From assembly GCA_041658205.1 (NCBI GenBank), contig JBBAAO010000001.1, positions 124,001 to 188,000 on the forward strand: a stretch of 64,000 nucleotides of DNA, given 5' to 3'. Under the pieces are notes generated by a model. That model saw nothing but the letters and a program-made list of their open reading frames with translations, searched no databases and was not told where the DNA came from. The position numbers and the translations under genes were made by a program. Every line of letters starts with the position of its first letter. The stretch's first letter is position 1. This document shows positions 7,387 to 16,450 of this stretch, in pieces. The DNA is from Bacteroidota bacterium (GTDB lineage: Bacteria; Bacteroidota; Ignavibacteria; UBA10030; UBA8401).

Positions 7387-7770
7387 CTACACTTGCGGAA
7401 CTTCCCGTCCCATCATTTTATAGATATCGATAATCTGCTGTGCATTTTCCTTCGCGTCCTGATTGTTTGGATCGAGCTTCAACACTTCGCGATAATGCTT
7501 TAATGCGCTCGGGTATTTTACTTTTGGTGCCAGTGTATCGTTGAACATAAAATAATGCCCAAATTTCATATGGGCGGAGATCAATGACTGTTTCAGCGCC
7601 GGATCGTTCGGGCTGGATTTTGCAATATCATCTAGAGCTTTGATACCTTCGTCATAGCTTCCGGTGTTCACCAGAGCGTTGGCGTGATTTAATTTTTCAG
7701 CGTCGGCTTTTGGTTCCGAACATCCGAACAGGAACATCATTGTTGCGACAAGCGGCAGGGCATATTTCAT
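7387..7770 (-). CDS. TPR-containing lipoprotein
   Basis: The 127-residue product starts with a lipoprotein signal (MKYALPLVATMMFLFGCSEP), giving a lipidated Cys17. TPR-like helices follow: NHANALVNTGSYDEGIKALD, then ALKHYREVLKLDPNNQDAKE near the end. It would sit in the periplasm or on a membrane leaflet as a protein-interaction module. AAAGGAA lies at a good distance before the ATG. It is monocistronic on this strand and divergent from the moxR-Bat operon, so a link to that operon is possible but unproven. Confidence 0.75.
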   Translation of the reverse strand: MKYALPLVATMMFLFGCSEPKADAEKLNHANALVNTGSYDEGIKALDDIAKSSPNDPALKQSLISAHMKFGHYFMFNDTLAPKVKYPSALKHYREVLKLDPNNQDAKENAQQIIDIYKMMGREVPQV

Positions 7771-7924
7771 CGAAAAAATTCCTTTCTTTTTGCTTTACGG
7801 TTGTAAGAAAATACGAAAGATTGTATAAAAAATACACTAATCTTTCTTCTTTTTCATCGGAACATTTTTTATTTTAAGGACGTCTAATCTGTCGTTTACA
7901 GGGTAGTGTACCATAAAAAACTAA

Positions 7925-7973
7925 AATGTCAGCCACCTCGGTTGTGGAATAAAATGTGCTTGGTGTCTGACAT
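7925..7973 (+). promoter_or_regulatory. Long hairpin in the moxR leader
   Basis: The arms ATGTCAG-C-CACC and GGTG-T-CTGACAT enclose a second small stem (CCAC/GTGG). The structure ends 24 bases before the moxR ATG and would form a strong leader hairpin. It may be a dispersed hairpin repeat or a 5'-UTR element; the 227-base gap otherwise shows no confident promoter. Confidence 0.5.
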
Positions 7974-7997
7974 CTTGATTTTAAATTCGGAGGAATA

Positions 7998-8987
7998 ATG
8001 AACTACGATATTAAAGCGATCAACGAAAAGATCCAAAAGGAAAGTGCCTTTGTCGATCTTTTGACGCTTGAAATCAACAAGGTTATTGTTGGTCAGAAGC
8101 ATATGGTTGAGCGTCTGCTCATCGGCCTTCTGGCGAATGGTCATATTTTATTGGAAGGTGTTCCCGGTCTGGCAAAGACATTGGCGATTAAAACACTTGC
8201 ATCCGCCATCGATGCAAAGTTCCAGCGCATCCAATTCACCCCGGATCTGCTCCCTGCCGATTTGGTTGGAACACTCATCTATAATCAGAAAGATGGAAAG
8301 TTCCAGACAAAAAAGGGACCGATCTTTTCCAACTTTATCTTAGCGGACGAAATCAACCGTTCACCGGCAAAAGTGCAGAGCGCTTTACTTGAAGCAATGC
8401 AGGAACGCCAGGTGACAATCGGTGAAGAGACGTTCAAACTTGATGAGCCGTTTTTAGTTCTTGCCACACAAAACCCGATCGAACAAGAAGGAACATATCC
8501 ACTTCCCGAAGCACAGGTTGACCGATTCATGCTGAAAGTGAAAATTACCTATCCTTCGAAGGAAGATGAACTTGGTATTATGCGTCAAAATGTAATGGGA
8601 AAAAACAGTGAAGTGCAGAAAGTTGTTTCGACAAAAGAGATTATGAAAGCACGCGCTTCACTGCAAGAAATTTATATGGATGAAAAGATCGAACGATATA
8701 TTCTGGATATCGTCTTTGCAACCCGTAATCCGAAAGATGCTCAGCTTCCGAATCTTGCCAATCTCATCAATTATGGTGCATCACCTCGGGCCACAATCTC
8801 TCTTGCACTGGCATCGAAAGCGTATGCCTTCATTAAACGACGAGGATACGTTATTCCGGAAGATGTTCGTGCCGTTGCTATGGATGTGATGCGACATCGA
8901 ATCGGTGTTTCGTACGAAGCCGAGGCAGAAGAAGTAACATCCGAAACGATTGTTCAGGAAATTTTGAACAAAGTAGAAGTACCGTAA
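7998..8987 (+). CDS. MoxR-family AAA+ ATPase
   Basis: MoxR ATPases act as chaperones for VWA-domain partners. Walker A is GVPGLAKT (residues 54-61), Walker B FILADEIN (113-120), and the family-specific QFTPDLLPADLVGT and SALLEAMQERQVT segments are present. Its 329 residues are typical. GGAGGAATA precedes the ATG. It heads the Bat operon, whose later genes supply the DUF58 and VWA proteins, the classic MoxR partners. The upstream hairpin suggests control in the leader. Confidence 0.93.
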   Translation: MNYDIKAINEKIQKESAFVDLLTLEINKVIVGQKHMVERLLIGLLANGHILLEGVPGLAKTLAIKTLASAIDAKFQRIQFTPDLLPADLVGTLIYNQKDGKFQTKKGPIFSNFILADEINRSPAKVQSALLEAMQERQVTIGEETFKLDEPFLVLATQNPIEQEGTYPLPEAQVDRFMLKVKITYPSKEDELGIMRQNVMGKNSEVQKVVSTKEIMKARASLQEIYMDEKIERYILDIVFATRNPKDAQLPNLANLINYGASPRATISLALASKAYAFIKRRGYVIPEDVRAVAMDVMRHRIGVSYEAEAEEVTSETIVQEILNKVEVP

Positions 8988-8995
8988 TCAGTTAT

Positions 8996-9042
8996 CAATG
9001 AACAGTTGTCTGTGAACAGGTTCTTAAGATAATTGTTCATTG
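8996..9042. repeat. Inverted repeat between moxR and the DUF58 gene
   Basis: CAATGAACAGTTGTC and GATAATTGTTCATTG pair at 13 of 15 positions around a 17-base loop. The word content (TCAGTTATCAATGAACAGT and similar) looks like a dispersed intergenic repeat rather than a terminator, as there is no T tract. Confidence 0.5.
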
Positions 9043-9060
9043 TTTATTGCTAATTGAACA

Positions 9061-9936
9061 ATGACCACAGCAGAATTATTAAAAAAAGTACGTCAAGTTG
9101 AAATCAAAACCCGAGGAATGGTGAACCAGGTCTTCTCGGGAGAGTACCACTCTGTCTTTAAAGGACGAGGAATGGAATTCTCAGAAGTGCGTGAATATTC
9201 CTACGGTGATGATATCCGAAAGATTGATTGGAACGTTACTGCGCGAAACAATAAACCGTTCATCAAGATTTTTGAAGAAGAACGTGAATTGACGGTGATG
9301 CTCGTTGTTGATGTCAGTCGGTCGGGACAGTTCGGAACAGTCAGTGCAACAAAGAATGAAATTGCAACAGAGATCTGTGCCGTACTCGCATTTTCGGCAA
9401 TCCGAAACAATGACAAGGTCGGATTGATTATGTTCTCGGATACCGTGGAAAAATTTATCGCGCCAAACAAAGGGAAGTCTCACATTCTCCGTATTGTTCG
9501 GGAACTTCTTTCGTTCCAACCCAAAGGGACAGGAACGAATGTCAGCGGTGCATTGCAATATTTGAATAGTGTCATCAAAAAACGTTCCATCAGTTTCGTC
9601 TTGTCTGATTTCATCGATAGCAATTATGATAATGCCCTTCGCATCGTCAGCAAACGCCATGATGTTATTGCGGTAACAATGAATGACCCTCGCGAGCGTG
9701 AACTTCCAAAAATCGGTCTGATTAAAATAAAAGATGCAGAATCTGGTCAGGAACGCTGGATCGATACGAATGACAATAATATCCGACAGTCATTCACTCA
9801 GTTTTGGAAGCAACATGATGAACGGATGAAGAAAGCATTTCTGTCTACAAAAGTTGACCGCATTACAATCGAAACACATAAGCCATACCTGCGCCCGCTG
9901 GTTGATTTCTTCAAAATGAGAGAAGCGCGAGTGTAA
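9061..9936 (+). CDS. DUF58 domain protein of the Bat operon
   Basis: This 291-residue cytoplasmic protein has the DUF58 core GRGMEFSEVREYSYGDDIRK followed by IDWNVTARNNKPFIK. A VWA-like segment follows with a degenerate metal site (VVDVSRSG). DUF58 proteins are regularly encoded just after moxR and before batA/batB and are thought to be MoxR clients. It has no membrane segment or signal peptide. The 115-base gap after it holds words such as CGATAATATCGAAACAACGG, which resemble intergenic repeats, and no gene. Confidence 0.9.
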   Translation: MTTAELLKKVRQVEIKTRGMVNQVFSGEYHSVFKGRGMEFSEVREYSYGDDIRKIDWNVTARNNKPFIKIFEEERELTVMLVVDVSRSGQFGTVSATKNEIATEICAVLAFSAIRNNDKVGLIMFSDTVEKFIAPNKGKSHILRIVRELLSFQPKGTGTNVSGALQYLNSVIKKRSISFVLSDFIDSNYDNALRIVSKRHDVIAVTMNDPRERELPKIGLIKIKDAESGQERWIDTNDNNIRQSFTQFWKQHDERMKKAFLSTKVDRITIETHKPYLRPLVDFFKMREARV

Positions 9937-10051
9937 CAATGAGGTTATTGCGAAGAGTTCCGATAATATCGAAACAACGGAGCAATTCCTTCAGTTTTTT
10001 TTGCTATAGTTTTTTATTTGAGTTTGTCCAAGGATTTAAAGTTGTAGTGTA

Positions 10052-11038
10052 ATGAAAGTATTAACATTGAAAATATTTTTTATTCCTTTACTATTTGTCA
10101 GTCTGGTTTTCCCTCAGAATGTCACTGTCACGGCTACTGTTGATTCACAATCAGTCGTGATTGGTGATTGGATACGATATTCTGTGGAGGTGAAACACCC
10201 CTCTGCTGTGACCGTAAAATTTCCTTCATTGAAAGATTCCATTGGTTCATTCGATATTGTCCAACAAGATACAATTTCAAGGACTGAACAAAATGGCGAG
10301 ATTGAACTAAAGAAAAATTTTGTTCTATCAAAATATGATGCCGGAAATTTTTATATACGGCCGTTTGTTGTTCAATTCAAAAAGGGAAATGGGAAACTCG
10401 ATTCAGTTCAATCAAATCCTATCCCTGTGGAAATTCGAGGAGTCGAAGTTGATACATCCCAAACCATTAAGGATGTCAAACCGCAATTGACGGTCCCAAT
10501 GTCTGTGGAAGAAATTGCTGTTTATATTGGTATTGTTCTTTCCCTTGCGGGACTTGGTTATGGTCTCTATTATTACATTCAAAAGAGGAAACGAACTGCC
10601 GGCGAGATCGAAGAAGAGAAAAAGCCAAATATCCCACCACATGTGCTGGCATTAATGCAGTTGGAGGAGTTGGAAGCAAAACGGTTGTGGCAAGCGGGTG
10701 AGATTAAAGCGTATTATAGTGAGGCAACCGAGATTGTGCGTCGCTATTTTGAACTGCGATACGGAATTATGGCGCTTGAAATGACGACAGGTGAAGTAAT
10801 GATGCAGTTAGAAAAATTTGCACTAACGAAACAAACATTCGGATCTATTGAATCATTATTGTCTAGTGCTGATCTGGTAAAATTTGCAAAATATCAACCG
10901 GTCGCCGTGGAGAATGAACAGATCATAACTCGGTCCCGAATGATTGTGGAACAAACAAAACCGGTTATTGAATCGGTTGAAACAAATAGCAACCAGCAAA
11001 ACACTAAAACGCAAAGTAATGTAATCGCAACTTCTTAG
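10052..11038 (+). CDS. BatD-like membrane protein, small form
   Basis: The 328-residue product has a signal peptide ending near VFPQNVTV, an N-terminal sheet-rich region (ATVDSQSVVIGDWIRYSVEV) like the BatD/oxygen-tolerance domain, one membrane helix (AVYIGIVLSLAGLGYGLYYY) and a charged cytoplasmic tail with a helical region (LEELEAKRLWQAGEIKAYYS) resembling the C-terminal part of BatD or DUF4381 proteins. It lies between the DUF58 gene and batA, in the usual place of DUF4381 genes, so it probably contacts the VWA proteins from the periplasmic side. Assignment is by architecture, and no catalytic motif is visible. A full-length BatD is encoded further down the same operon. Confidence 0.7.
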   Translation: MKVLTLKIFFIPLLFVSLVFPQNVTVTATVDSQSVVIGDWIRYSVEVKHPSAVTVKFPSLKDSIGSFDIVQQDTISRTEQNGEIELKKNFVLSKYDAGNFYIRPFVVQFKKGNGKLDSVQSNPIPVEIRGVEVDTSQTIKDVKPQLTVPMSVEEIAVYIGIVLSLAGLGYGLYYYIQKRKRTAGEIEEEKKPNIPPHVLALMQLEELEAKRLWQAGEIKAYYSEATEIVRRYFELRYGIMALEMTTGEVMMQLEKFALTKQTFGSIESLLSSADLVKFAKYQPVAVENEQIITRSRMIVEQTKPVIESVETNSNQQNTKTQSNVIATS

Positions 11039-11069
11039 TGCTTTCGTGTTTTGTAGTTTATTTAATTAA

Positions 11070-12062
11070 ATGACCGATATAACATTCGCAAATCCTGAAG
11101 TACTATTTTTACTGCTCCTCGTTCCCAGTCTTGTCGTCTGGTATTATTACCGTCTTCATGCAAAGGAGAGCGATGTGCGGTATTCAACATTGCAACCTTT
11201 TGCAATGGTTAAATACAGCGCAAAGGAACGACTCCGTCATTTGCCGTTCATCCTTCGAATGATTGCGCTTTCTCTTGTTATTTTTGCACTCGCGCGTCCG
11301 CAATCTTCTTCAAAAGGACAAAATGTCTATTCCGAAGGAATTGACATTGTTCTTGCTCTGGATATATCAGGAAGTATGCTTGCAGAAGATTTTCAACCGA
11401 ATCGAATCGAAGCAGCAAAAAATGTCGCGCAGGATTTTATCGGAGGAAGAACAAATGATCGAATTGGGTTGGTAATATTCTCCGGCGAAAGTTTTACTCA
11501 ATGTCCTTTGACGGTTGATTATGAAGTGTTGAAGACATTGATTAAACCGTTGAAAAGCGGAATGATCGAGGATGGAACGGCGATCGGTTTAGGGCTTGCC
11601 AATGCGGTAAATCGATTGCGCGAAAGCAAGGCAAAAAGTAAAGTCATTATCCTTTTAACTGATGGTGTAAATAATCGCGGCGAAATTGATCCGATCACCG
11701 CAGCACAAATTGCTCAATCATATGGTATTCGGGTTTACACCGTTGGTGTCGGAACAGTCGGCGAAGCGCCCTATCCGGTGCAGACGCCGTTCGGCATTCG
11801 TTATCAAATGGTCCCTGTTGAGATTGATGAAAAAGTCTTAAACCAAGTTGCCGAAATGACAGAAGGAAAATACTTCCGCGCCACGGATAATAAAAAACTG
11901 CGTTCCATCTATCAGGAAATCGATCAGTTGGAAAAAACCCGTGTGGAAGTCCGTTCATATCGCCGATACACGGAATTGTTCTACTCATTCATTTTCGTTA
12001 CACTGTTTCTGTTGATTAGTGATGTTGGTCTCTCAAATACGTGGTTAAGAAAAATTCCATAA
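11070..12062 (+). CDS. batA: BatA, VWA-domain membrane protein
   Basis: BatA proteins are inner-membrane VWA proteins first linked to aerotolerance in Bacteroides. The product has two N-terminal helices (VLFLLLLVPSLVVWYYY; FILRMIALSLVIFALARPQ), a VWA domain with a complete MIDAS (D98-I-S100-G-S102) and TDGVNNRGEIDP, and a C-terminal helix near residue 310. The 330-residue length is typical. Together with the next gene it forms the usual batA-batB pair; the complex presumably stabilises an envelope machine through MoxR action. Its exact physiological role remains uncertain in the family. Confidence 0.9.
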   Translation: MTDITFANPEVLFLLLLVPSLVVWYYYRLHAKESDVRYSTLQPFAMVKYSAKERLRHLPFILRMIALSLVIFALARPQSSSKGQNVYSEGIDIVLALDISGSMLAEDFQPNRIEAAKNVAQDFIGGRTNDRIGLVIFSGESFTQCPLTVDYEVLKTLIKPLKSGMIEDGTAIGLGLANAVNRLRESKAKSKVIILLTDGVNNRGEIDPITAAQIAQSYGIRVYTVGVGTVGEAPYPVQTPFGIRYQMVPVEIDEKVLNQVAEMTEGKYFRATDNKKLRSIYQEIDQLEKTRVEVRSYRRYTELFYSFIFVTLFLLISDVGLSNTWLRKIP

Positions 12063-12107
12063 TCTAAAAGTTCAGTATCAGAACCGCTTTTTAATTTTTT
12101 TTACTTT

Positions 12108-13166
12108 ATGTTTAGATTTGCACATCCAGACTATTTATATTTTTTAGCAGCGGTTCCGTTATTTCTGCTGTTGTTTTTCTATGTACGGATGCAAAGCGGT
12201 AAGGCGCGAAAACAATTTTCCTCCTCGGAATTATTCGTTCGTCTTTCTGAGCAACATAGTACCCGCAAAGGAATAGTAAAAGCGACTCTTATTCTTTTAG
12301 CATATGTCATGCTGATCATTTCACTTTCGAATCCGCAAGTGGGTACGAGAATGGAAGAGGTGAAACAAGAAGGGGTCGATATGTTTATTGCATTGGACGT
12401 TTCCAAGTCCATGCTCGCAGAAGATATCAAACCGAACAGATTAGAAAAAGCAAAATACGAAATCAACAATCTCATCGATCGATTGGCAGGGGATAAGATC
12501 GGCGTGATCGTTTTTTCCGGCGAAGCGTATACTCAATTTCCTTTGACTGTCGATTATGCCGCCGCTGGTCTTTTGCTCGAAGTTGTCGATGTGGAATCCG
12601 TCCCCAATCCGGGAACAGCAATCGGTTCCGCCATCATTCAGGCAATGAAATCATTCAATTTTGAAGAACCTTCCACCAAAGTACTCGTTATTATGACCGA
12701 TGGTGAGAATAATTCCGGCGATGCTATTGAACAGGCAAAAGCAGCGGCAGAAAAGGGAGTTCGTATCTATACTATAGGCCTTGGTTCTTCATCTGGTGCT
12801 CCTATTCCAATCTATAATGGATCAGGCCAACAGGTTGATTTCAAACGTGACCGATCCGGAAATATTGTTCTGACAAAGCTGGATGAAGTTTCGTTACAGG
12901 ATATTGCATCTATTGGTAAAGGAAATTATTACCGCGCGACGAATTCACAGGATGAATTGGATGCTATTTACAAAGATATTAATACATTGGAAAAACGGGA
13001 ATTCGGCGCTAAACAATTCACTGAATTCGATGACAAGTTTCAGTATTTTCTTTTTATGGCATTAATGCTGATGGTGGTTGAAGTGATTCTGTCAGATAAA
13101 AAGACCGAATGGCTTGCACAATACAATCCTTTCAGAGGACTGCTTCGCACGGAGAAGGTAAAATGA
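12108..13166 (+). CDS. batB: BatB, VWA-domain membrane protein
   Basis: This paralogue of the preceding BatA has the same layout: membrane helices at residues 8-27 and 58-75, a VWA domain with intact MIDAS (D97-V-S99-K-S101), MTDGENNSGDA, and a C-terminal helix (YFLFMALMLMVVEVIL). It has 352 residues. Its stop codon overlaps the start of the TPR gene batC by four bases, indicating coupled translation. VWA domains of this type bind partners through a metal ion; the TPR protein encoded next is the probable partner. Confidence 0.9.
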   Translation: MFRFAHPDYLYFLAAVPLFLLLFFYVRMQSGKARKQFSSSELFVRLSEQHSTRKGIVKATLILLAYVMLIISLSNPQVGTRMEEVKQEGVDMFIALDVSKSMLAEDIKPNRLEKAKYEINNLIDRLAGDKIGVIVFSGEAYTQFPLTVDYAAAGLLLEVVDVESVPNPGTAIGSAIIQAMKSFNFEEPSTKVLVIMTDGENNSGDAIEQAKAAAEKGVRIYTIGLGSSSGAPIPIYNGSGQQVDFKRDRSGNIVLTKLDEVSLQDIASIGKGNYYRATNSQDELDAIYKDINTLEKREFGAKQFTEFDDKFQYFLFMALMLMVVEVILSDKKTEWLAQYNPFRGLLRTEKVK

Positions 13167-13843
13167 AGAAGATGCTTTTTGTGTGGATATTGCTGTGCGG
13201 CGTGTTGAATGCACAGTCGATTCGTTCCCTGGTGAACAATGGAAATGAACTGTACGAAAAGAAACAGTTTTCCGATGCTGAAGCGGAATACAAGAAATCT
13301 CTTGAAAAAGAAAAGGACCTTATGGAAGGCACTTTTAATCTTGGCAATGCCGTCCACAAACAACAACGGTACGACGAAGCAATCCAAAATTATCAACAAG
13401 CATTGTCCAAAGCCTCCGATAAATCGACGCAATCACAGATTCATTACAATATCGGAAATTCGTATTTTGAAGGGAAGCAATATCAAGAAAGTATCAATGC
13501 GTATAAACGGGCATTAAAACTGAATCCCAGTGATGAAGATGCCCGATATAATCTTTCCTACGCATCCCGTATGCTGAAGGAACAACAGAAACAACAACAG
13601 CAGCAGAAAAAGGATAAGAACAAAAATCAGGAGAAAAAAGATCAGGAGAAACAGGATCAGCAGCAGCAACAAAAGCAAGATCAACAACAACAGCAGCAAC
13701 AACAAATGGCGCAGCAGCAGAAAGAACTCTCAAAAAAAGAAGCAGAGCGTATTCTAGAAGCATTGAAGAACGATGAAAAGAACACACAGAAGAAAGTTCG
13801 CAAAAAAGCTCCCGTAAAATTAAATGTGGAAAAAGATTGGTAG
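13163..13843 (+). CDS. batC: BatC, TPR protein with Gln/Lys-rich segment
   Basis: The start at 13163 was chosen because MKKMLFVWILLCGVLNAQS is a clean signal peptide and the ATG forms an ATGA overlap with batB. The 226-residue product has about three TPR units (GNELYEKKQFSDAEAEYKKS; NAVHKQQRYDEAIQNYQQAL; GNSYFEGKQYQESINAYKRA), a long Gln/Lys-rich low-complexity segment at about residues 140-185, and a charged tail. BatC proteins are periplasmic partners of BatA/BatB. The low-complexity segment is encoded mostly by CAG/CAA/AAA codons and could vary in length. Confidence 0.88.
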   Translation: MKKMLFVWILLCGVLNAQSIRSLVNNGNELYEKKQFSDAEAEYKKSLEKEKDLMEGTFNLGNAVHKQQRYDEAIQNYQQALSKASDKSTQSQIHYNIGNSYFEGKQYQESINAYKRALKLNPSDEDARYNLSYASRMLKEQQKQQQQQKKDKNKNQEKKDQEKQDQQQQQKQDQQQQQQQQMAQQQKELSKKEAERILEALKNDEKNTQKKVRKKAPVKLNVEKDW

Positions 13844-13855
13844 TAAGCAATTCGA

Positions 13856-15679
13856 ATGGTTAAGAAAAAAATATATTGCATCATACTGACAATGTGGGTC
13901 TTCTCTGCACTCCTTTTTTCGCAGAATCCCGCATTTATTGCCACGGTGGACAAAAATCCTGTTACGCAGGATGAACAATTCACACTTGAACTTACAATGA
14001 ATTCTTCAGGCGAGACTCCTCGGAATTTCAAAGCTCCTGATTTTAGTAAGTTCCTCCTCCTTTCCGGTCCGAACCAATCAACAAGCATGCAAATAATTAA
14101 TGGAGCTGTGAGCTCATCCCAAACATTCAGCTACGTGTTGCAGGCTCGTGAAGCAGGAAAGTTTACAATCGCTTCCGCAGTAATTGAAGTTGGGGGGAAT
14201 CAATTTAAATCTAATCCCATTGAATTGACGGTGACCAAGGCATCCGGAAAAAAATCTCAACAGACCCAGTCGGCCCAAGCACAGGGTGTTGATATTGGAG
14301 ATAATGTTTTCCTACGCGCCGTTGTGGATCGGTCACGAGTATATCAGGGTGAGCAGGTTACAGTGACGTATAAGATTTATACGCGCGCTCGAATTGTTAA
14401 TTATGCTATCAACAAACTGCCAACAATGACCGGTTTTTGGGGAGAAGAACTGCCTCTTCCGCAGCAGGTAAATTTGTCAAACGAGATGATCAACGGAAAG
14501 CAGTATCAAGTAGGTACTCTTAGGAAAATGGCGTTGTTCCCTACACAAAGCGGCACGTTATCGATCAATCCGATGGAATTGACCTGTCAGGTGCAAGTGC
14601 AGTCACGCCGTCGTTCCAACGACATCTTTGATCAGTTCTTTAATGATCCATTCTTTGGTGCGCAAACAGCAAATGTTCCGTTGAAAAGTGATCCGGTAAA
14701 AATCACGGTGCTTCCATTACCGCAAAATCCTGTTCCGGAATCATTCCAAGGCGCAGTTGGGAAATTCTCGCTGACAGCATCCCTTAACAAACGCCGGGCA
14801 AAAACAAACGAACCAATTTCGTTAAAAGCCATCATCACCGGTTCCGGCAATGTGAAGATTCTTGAAGCGCCGAAATTGAAACTTCCTACAGATTTTGAAC
14901 AATACGATCCAAAAGTAAAAGAAGATATTGACCGAACCGGTTCAGCAATTAGTGGAACAAAAACATTTGAATGGCTTATTGTTCCGAGGTATCCCGGCGA
15001 TAAAAAGATTCCGGCGTTAGTATTTTCCTATTTTGATGTTGGTCAACGCCGATATGTGACGCTTCGAACGAATGAGTTCAATGTACTTGTGGAGAAAGGG
15101 AGTGCTGAAGCCCCGCAGAATGCTGCCGGACTCTCAAAAGAAGATGTGAGATTGTTGAACCAGGATATTCGCTTTATCAAAACGGATGTAAGTGCATTTC
15201 GCGAAAAGAATAAGGAATTAATCGATCCCACTGCGGCAATAATGATGACTGTCATTCCCTTCGCTGCTTTTATAGGATTATTATTCTATCGTCAAAAAGC
15301 TTTGACTGAAATGTCGGACGTTGTTTCCTTCCGTTCACGCAAAGCATTGAAGATTGCTGCAAAGAAGCTTGCAAATGCAAATATGCTTTTGCATGCCAAC
15401 AAGCCGGAAGAGTTCTATGCTGAAGTCTCAACGGCAATGTGGCAATATGTTTCCGATAAACTGGCGATTGATCGTGCTGAACTTTCTATCGACAATGTCA
15501 CTCAGAAATTACACGAAAAGAAAGTCTCAGATGACCTGACGCAAAAGATAAAAGAATTATTGGAATCGTGCGAATTTGCCCGGTTTGCCCCGGGCAGTTC
15601 TTCAACGGAAGAAAAGAAAAAGATGTATGAAATGGCAAGCAGTATTATTGTTGCGGCAGAGCGGGAGTTGGTGCGATGA
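13856..15679 (+). CDS. batD: BatD, oxygen-tolerance family protein
   Basis: The 607-residue exported membrane protein has a signal peptide (YCIILTMWVFSALLFSQNP), several tandem immunoglobulin-like BatD domains (ATVDKNPVTQDEQFTLEL near the N-terminus; RAVVDRSRVYQGEQVTVTYK; SLNKRRAKTNEPISLKAIIT), a membrane helix at about residue 460 (AAIMMTVIPFAAFIGLLFY) and a cytoplasmic helical tail. The repeated strand pattern is typical of Bacteroides-type BatD. The last codons overlap the batE start (ATGA). Confidence 0.9.
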   Translation: MVKKKIYCIILTMWVFSALLFSQNPAFIATVDKNPVTQDEQFTLELTMNSSGETPRNFKAPDFSKFLLLSGPNQSTSMQIINGAVSSSQTFSYVLQAREAGKFTIASAVIEVGGNQFKSNPIELTVTKASGKKSQQTQSAQAQGVDIGDNVFLRAVVDRSRVYQGEQVTVTYKIYTRARIVNYAINKLPTMTGFWGEELPLPQQVNLSNEMINGKQYQVGTLRKMALFPTQSGTLSINPMELTCQVQVQSRRRSNDIFDQFFNDPFFGAQTANVPLKSDPVKITVLPLPQNPVPESFQGAVGKFSLTASLNKRRAKTNEPISLKAIITGSGNVKILEAPKLKLPTDFEQYDPKVKEDIDRTGSAISGTKTFEWLIVPRYPGDKKIPALVFSYFDVGQRRYVTLRTNEFNVLVEKGSAEAPQNAAGLSKEDVRLLNQDIRFIKTDVSAFREKNKELIDPTAAIMMTVIPFAAFIGLLFYRQKALTEMSDVVSFRSRKALKIAAKKLANANMLLHANKPEEFYAEVSTAMWQYVSDKLAIDRAELSIDNVTQKLHEKKVSDDLTQKIKELLESCEFARFAPGSSSTEEKKKMYEMASSIIVAAERELVR

Positions 15680-16443
15680 AAAAAATATTCCGGCAAATTA
15701 CTCTGTGTCTCTGTGTTTCTGCGGTGATTACTTCAGCGCAAAGCGAAGAATTGACATCGGTCTTTGAAGATGCTAATCGTCTGTATTTGGAACAAAAATT
15801 TGATGCTGCGATTTCCCGATATGAATCGATCATTGCAAACGGATATGAGAATGGTGAAGTTTATTTCAATCTTGGGAACGCCTATTACAAATCGGGAAAG
15901 CTTCAACATGCTATCTTGAATTACGAACGGGCGCGAAAATTTATTCCGAATGACGATGATCTGGAATTTAATCTTCAATTAGTGAATCTTCAATTGACTG
16001 ATAAAATTGAATCGATCCCAGAACTATTTATTTACCGTTGGGCAGACGCATTGTTAACTATTTTCACACGTGATACAATGGTATGGATGCTGTATTCATT
16101 TTTCATTCTGGCACTGCTATCATTCTCTTATTTTCTATTTGCGGAAACATATGAAGGCCGCCGGTATTCATTAATGAGCGGTATGATCTGCTCCGCGTTA
16201 TTGGTATTGGGAATAGCAAATTTTGTGATTCAATCTATCCGTGAATCTGAATCGGAATTTGCCGTCGTGATGACCGATGTTGCCAACATTAAATCAGCGC
16301 CGGACAGCAAGGGAAACGATCTTTTTGTTATTCATCGCGGTTTGAAAGTGCAAGTTTTGGATAATGTGAATAAGTGGTATAAGATCCGTCTTGCCGACGG
16401 AAAAGTTGGCTGGATTCCCGAAAAAGAGATCGAATCAATTTAA
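15676..16443 (+). CDS. batE: BatE, TPR and SH3-domain protein
   Basis: The 255-residue product has a signal peptide, a TPR region (ANRLYLEQKFDAAISRYESI; NLGNAYYKSGKLQHAILNYE), two membrane helices (DTMVWMLYSFFILALLSFSY; MICSALLVLGIANFVIQSI) and a C-terminal bacterial SH3 domain (VMTDVANIKSAPDSKGNDLF to KVGWIPEKEIE). This is the BatE arrangement. The DNA for the signal peptide (ITLCLCVSAVITSAQ) contains CTCTGTGTCTCTGTGTTTC, which is the complement of CACAGAG-type words found in several spacers of this window. The signal sequence therefore appears to have arisen from, or been overwritten by, a dispersed repeat. Confidence 0.87.
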   Translation: MKKIFRQITLCLCVSAVITSAQSEELTSVFEDANRLYLEQKFDAAISRYESIIANGYENGEVYFNLGNAYYKSGKLQHAILNYERARKFIPNDDDLEFNLQLVNLQLTDKIESIPELFIYRWADALLTIFTRDTMVWMLYSFFILALLSFSYFLFAETYEGRRYSLMSGMICSALLVLGIANFVIQSIRESESEFAVVMTDVANIKSAPDSKGNDLFVIHRGLKVQVLDNVNKWYKIRLADGKVGWIPEKEIESI

Positions 16444-16450
16444 GGTTGTT

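Noticed and set aside
9181..9660. Long minus-strand open frame opposite the DUF58 gene
   Set aside because: It lies wholly inside a gene with clear family motifs; its translation is low in domain-like pattern and is best explained as an antisense shadow.
13580..13720. CRISPR-like repetitive DNA
   Set aside because: The repetition is short-period codon repetition in batC, not regularly spaced direct repeats with unique spacers.
13494..13850. Minus-strand open frames rich in Leu/Val opposite batC
   Set aside because: They are the reverse complement of the CAG/CAA-rich tract, which gives Leu-rich antisense frames that mimic membrane helices.
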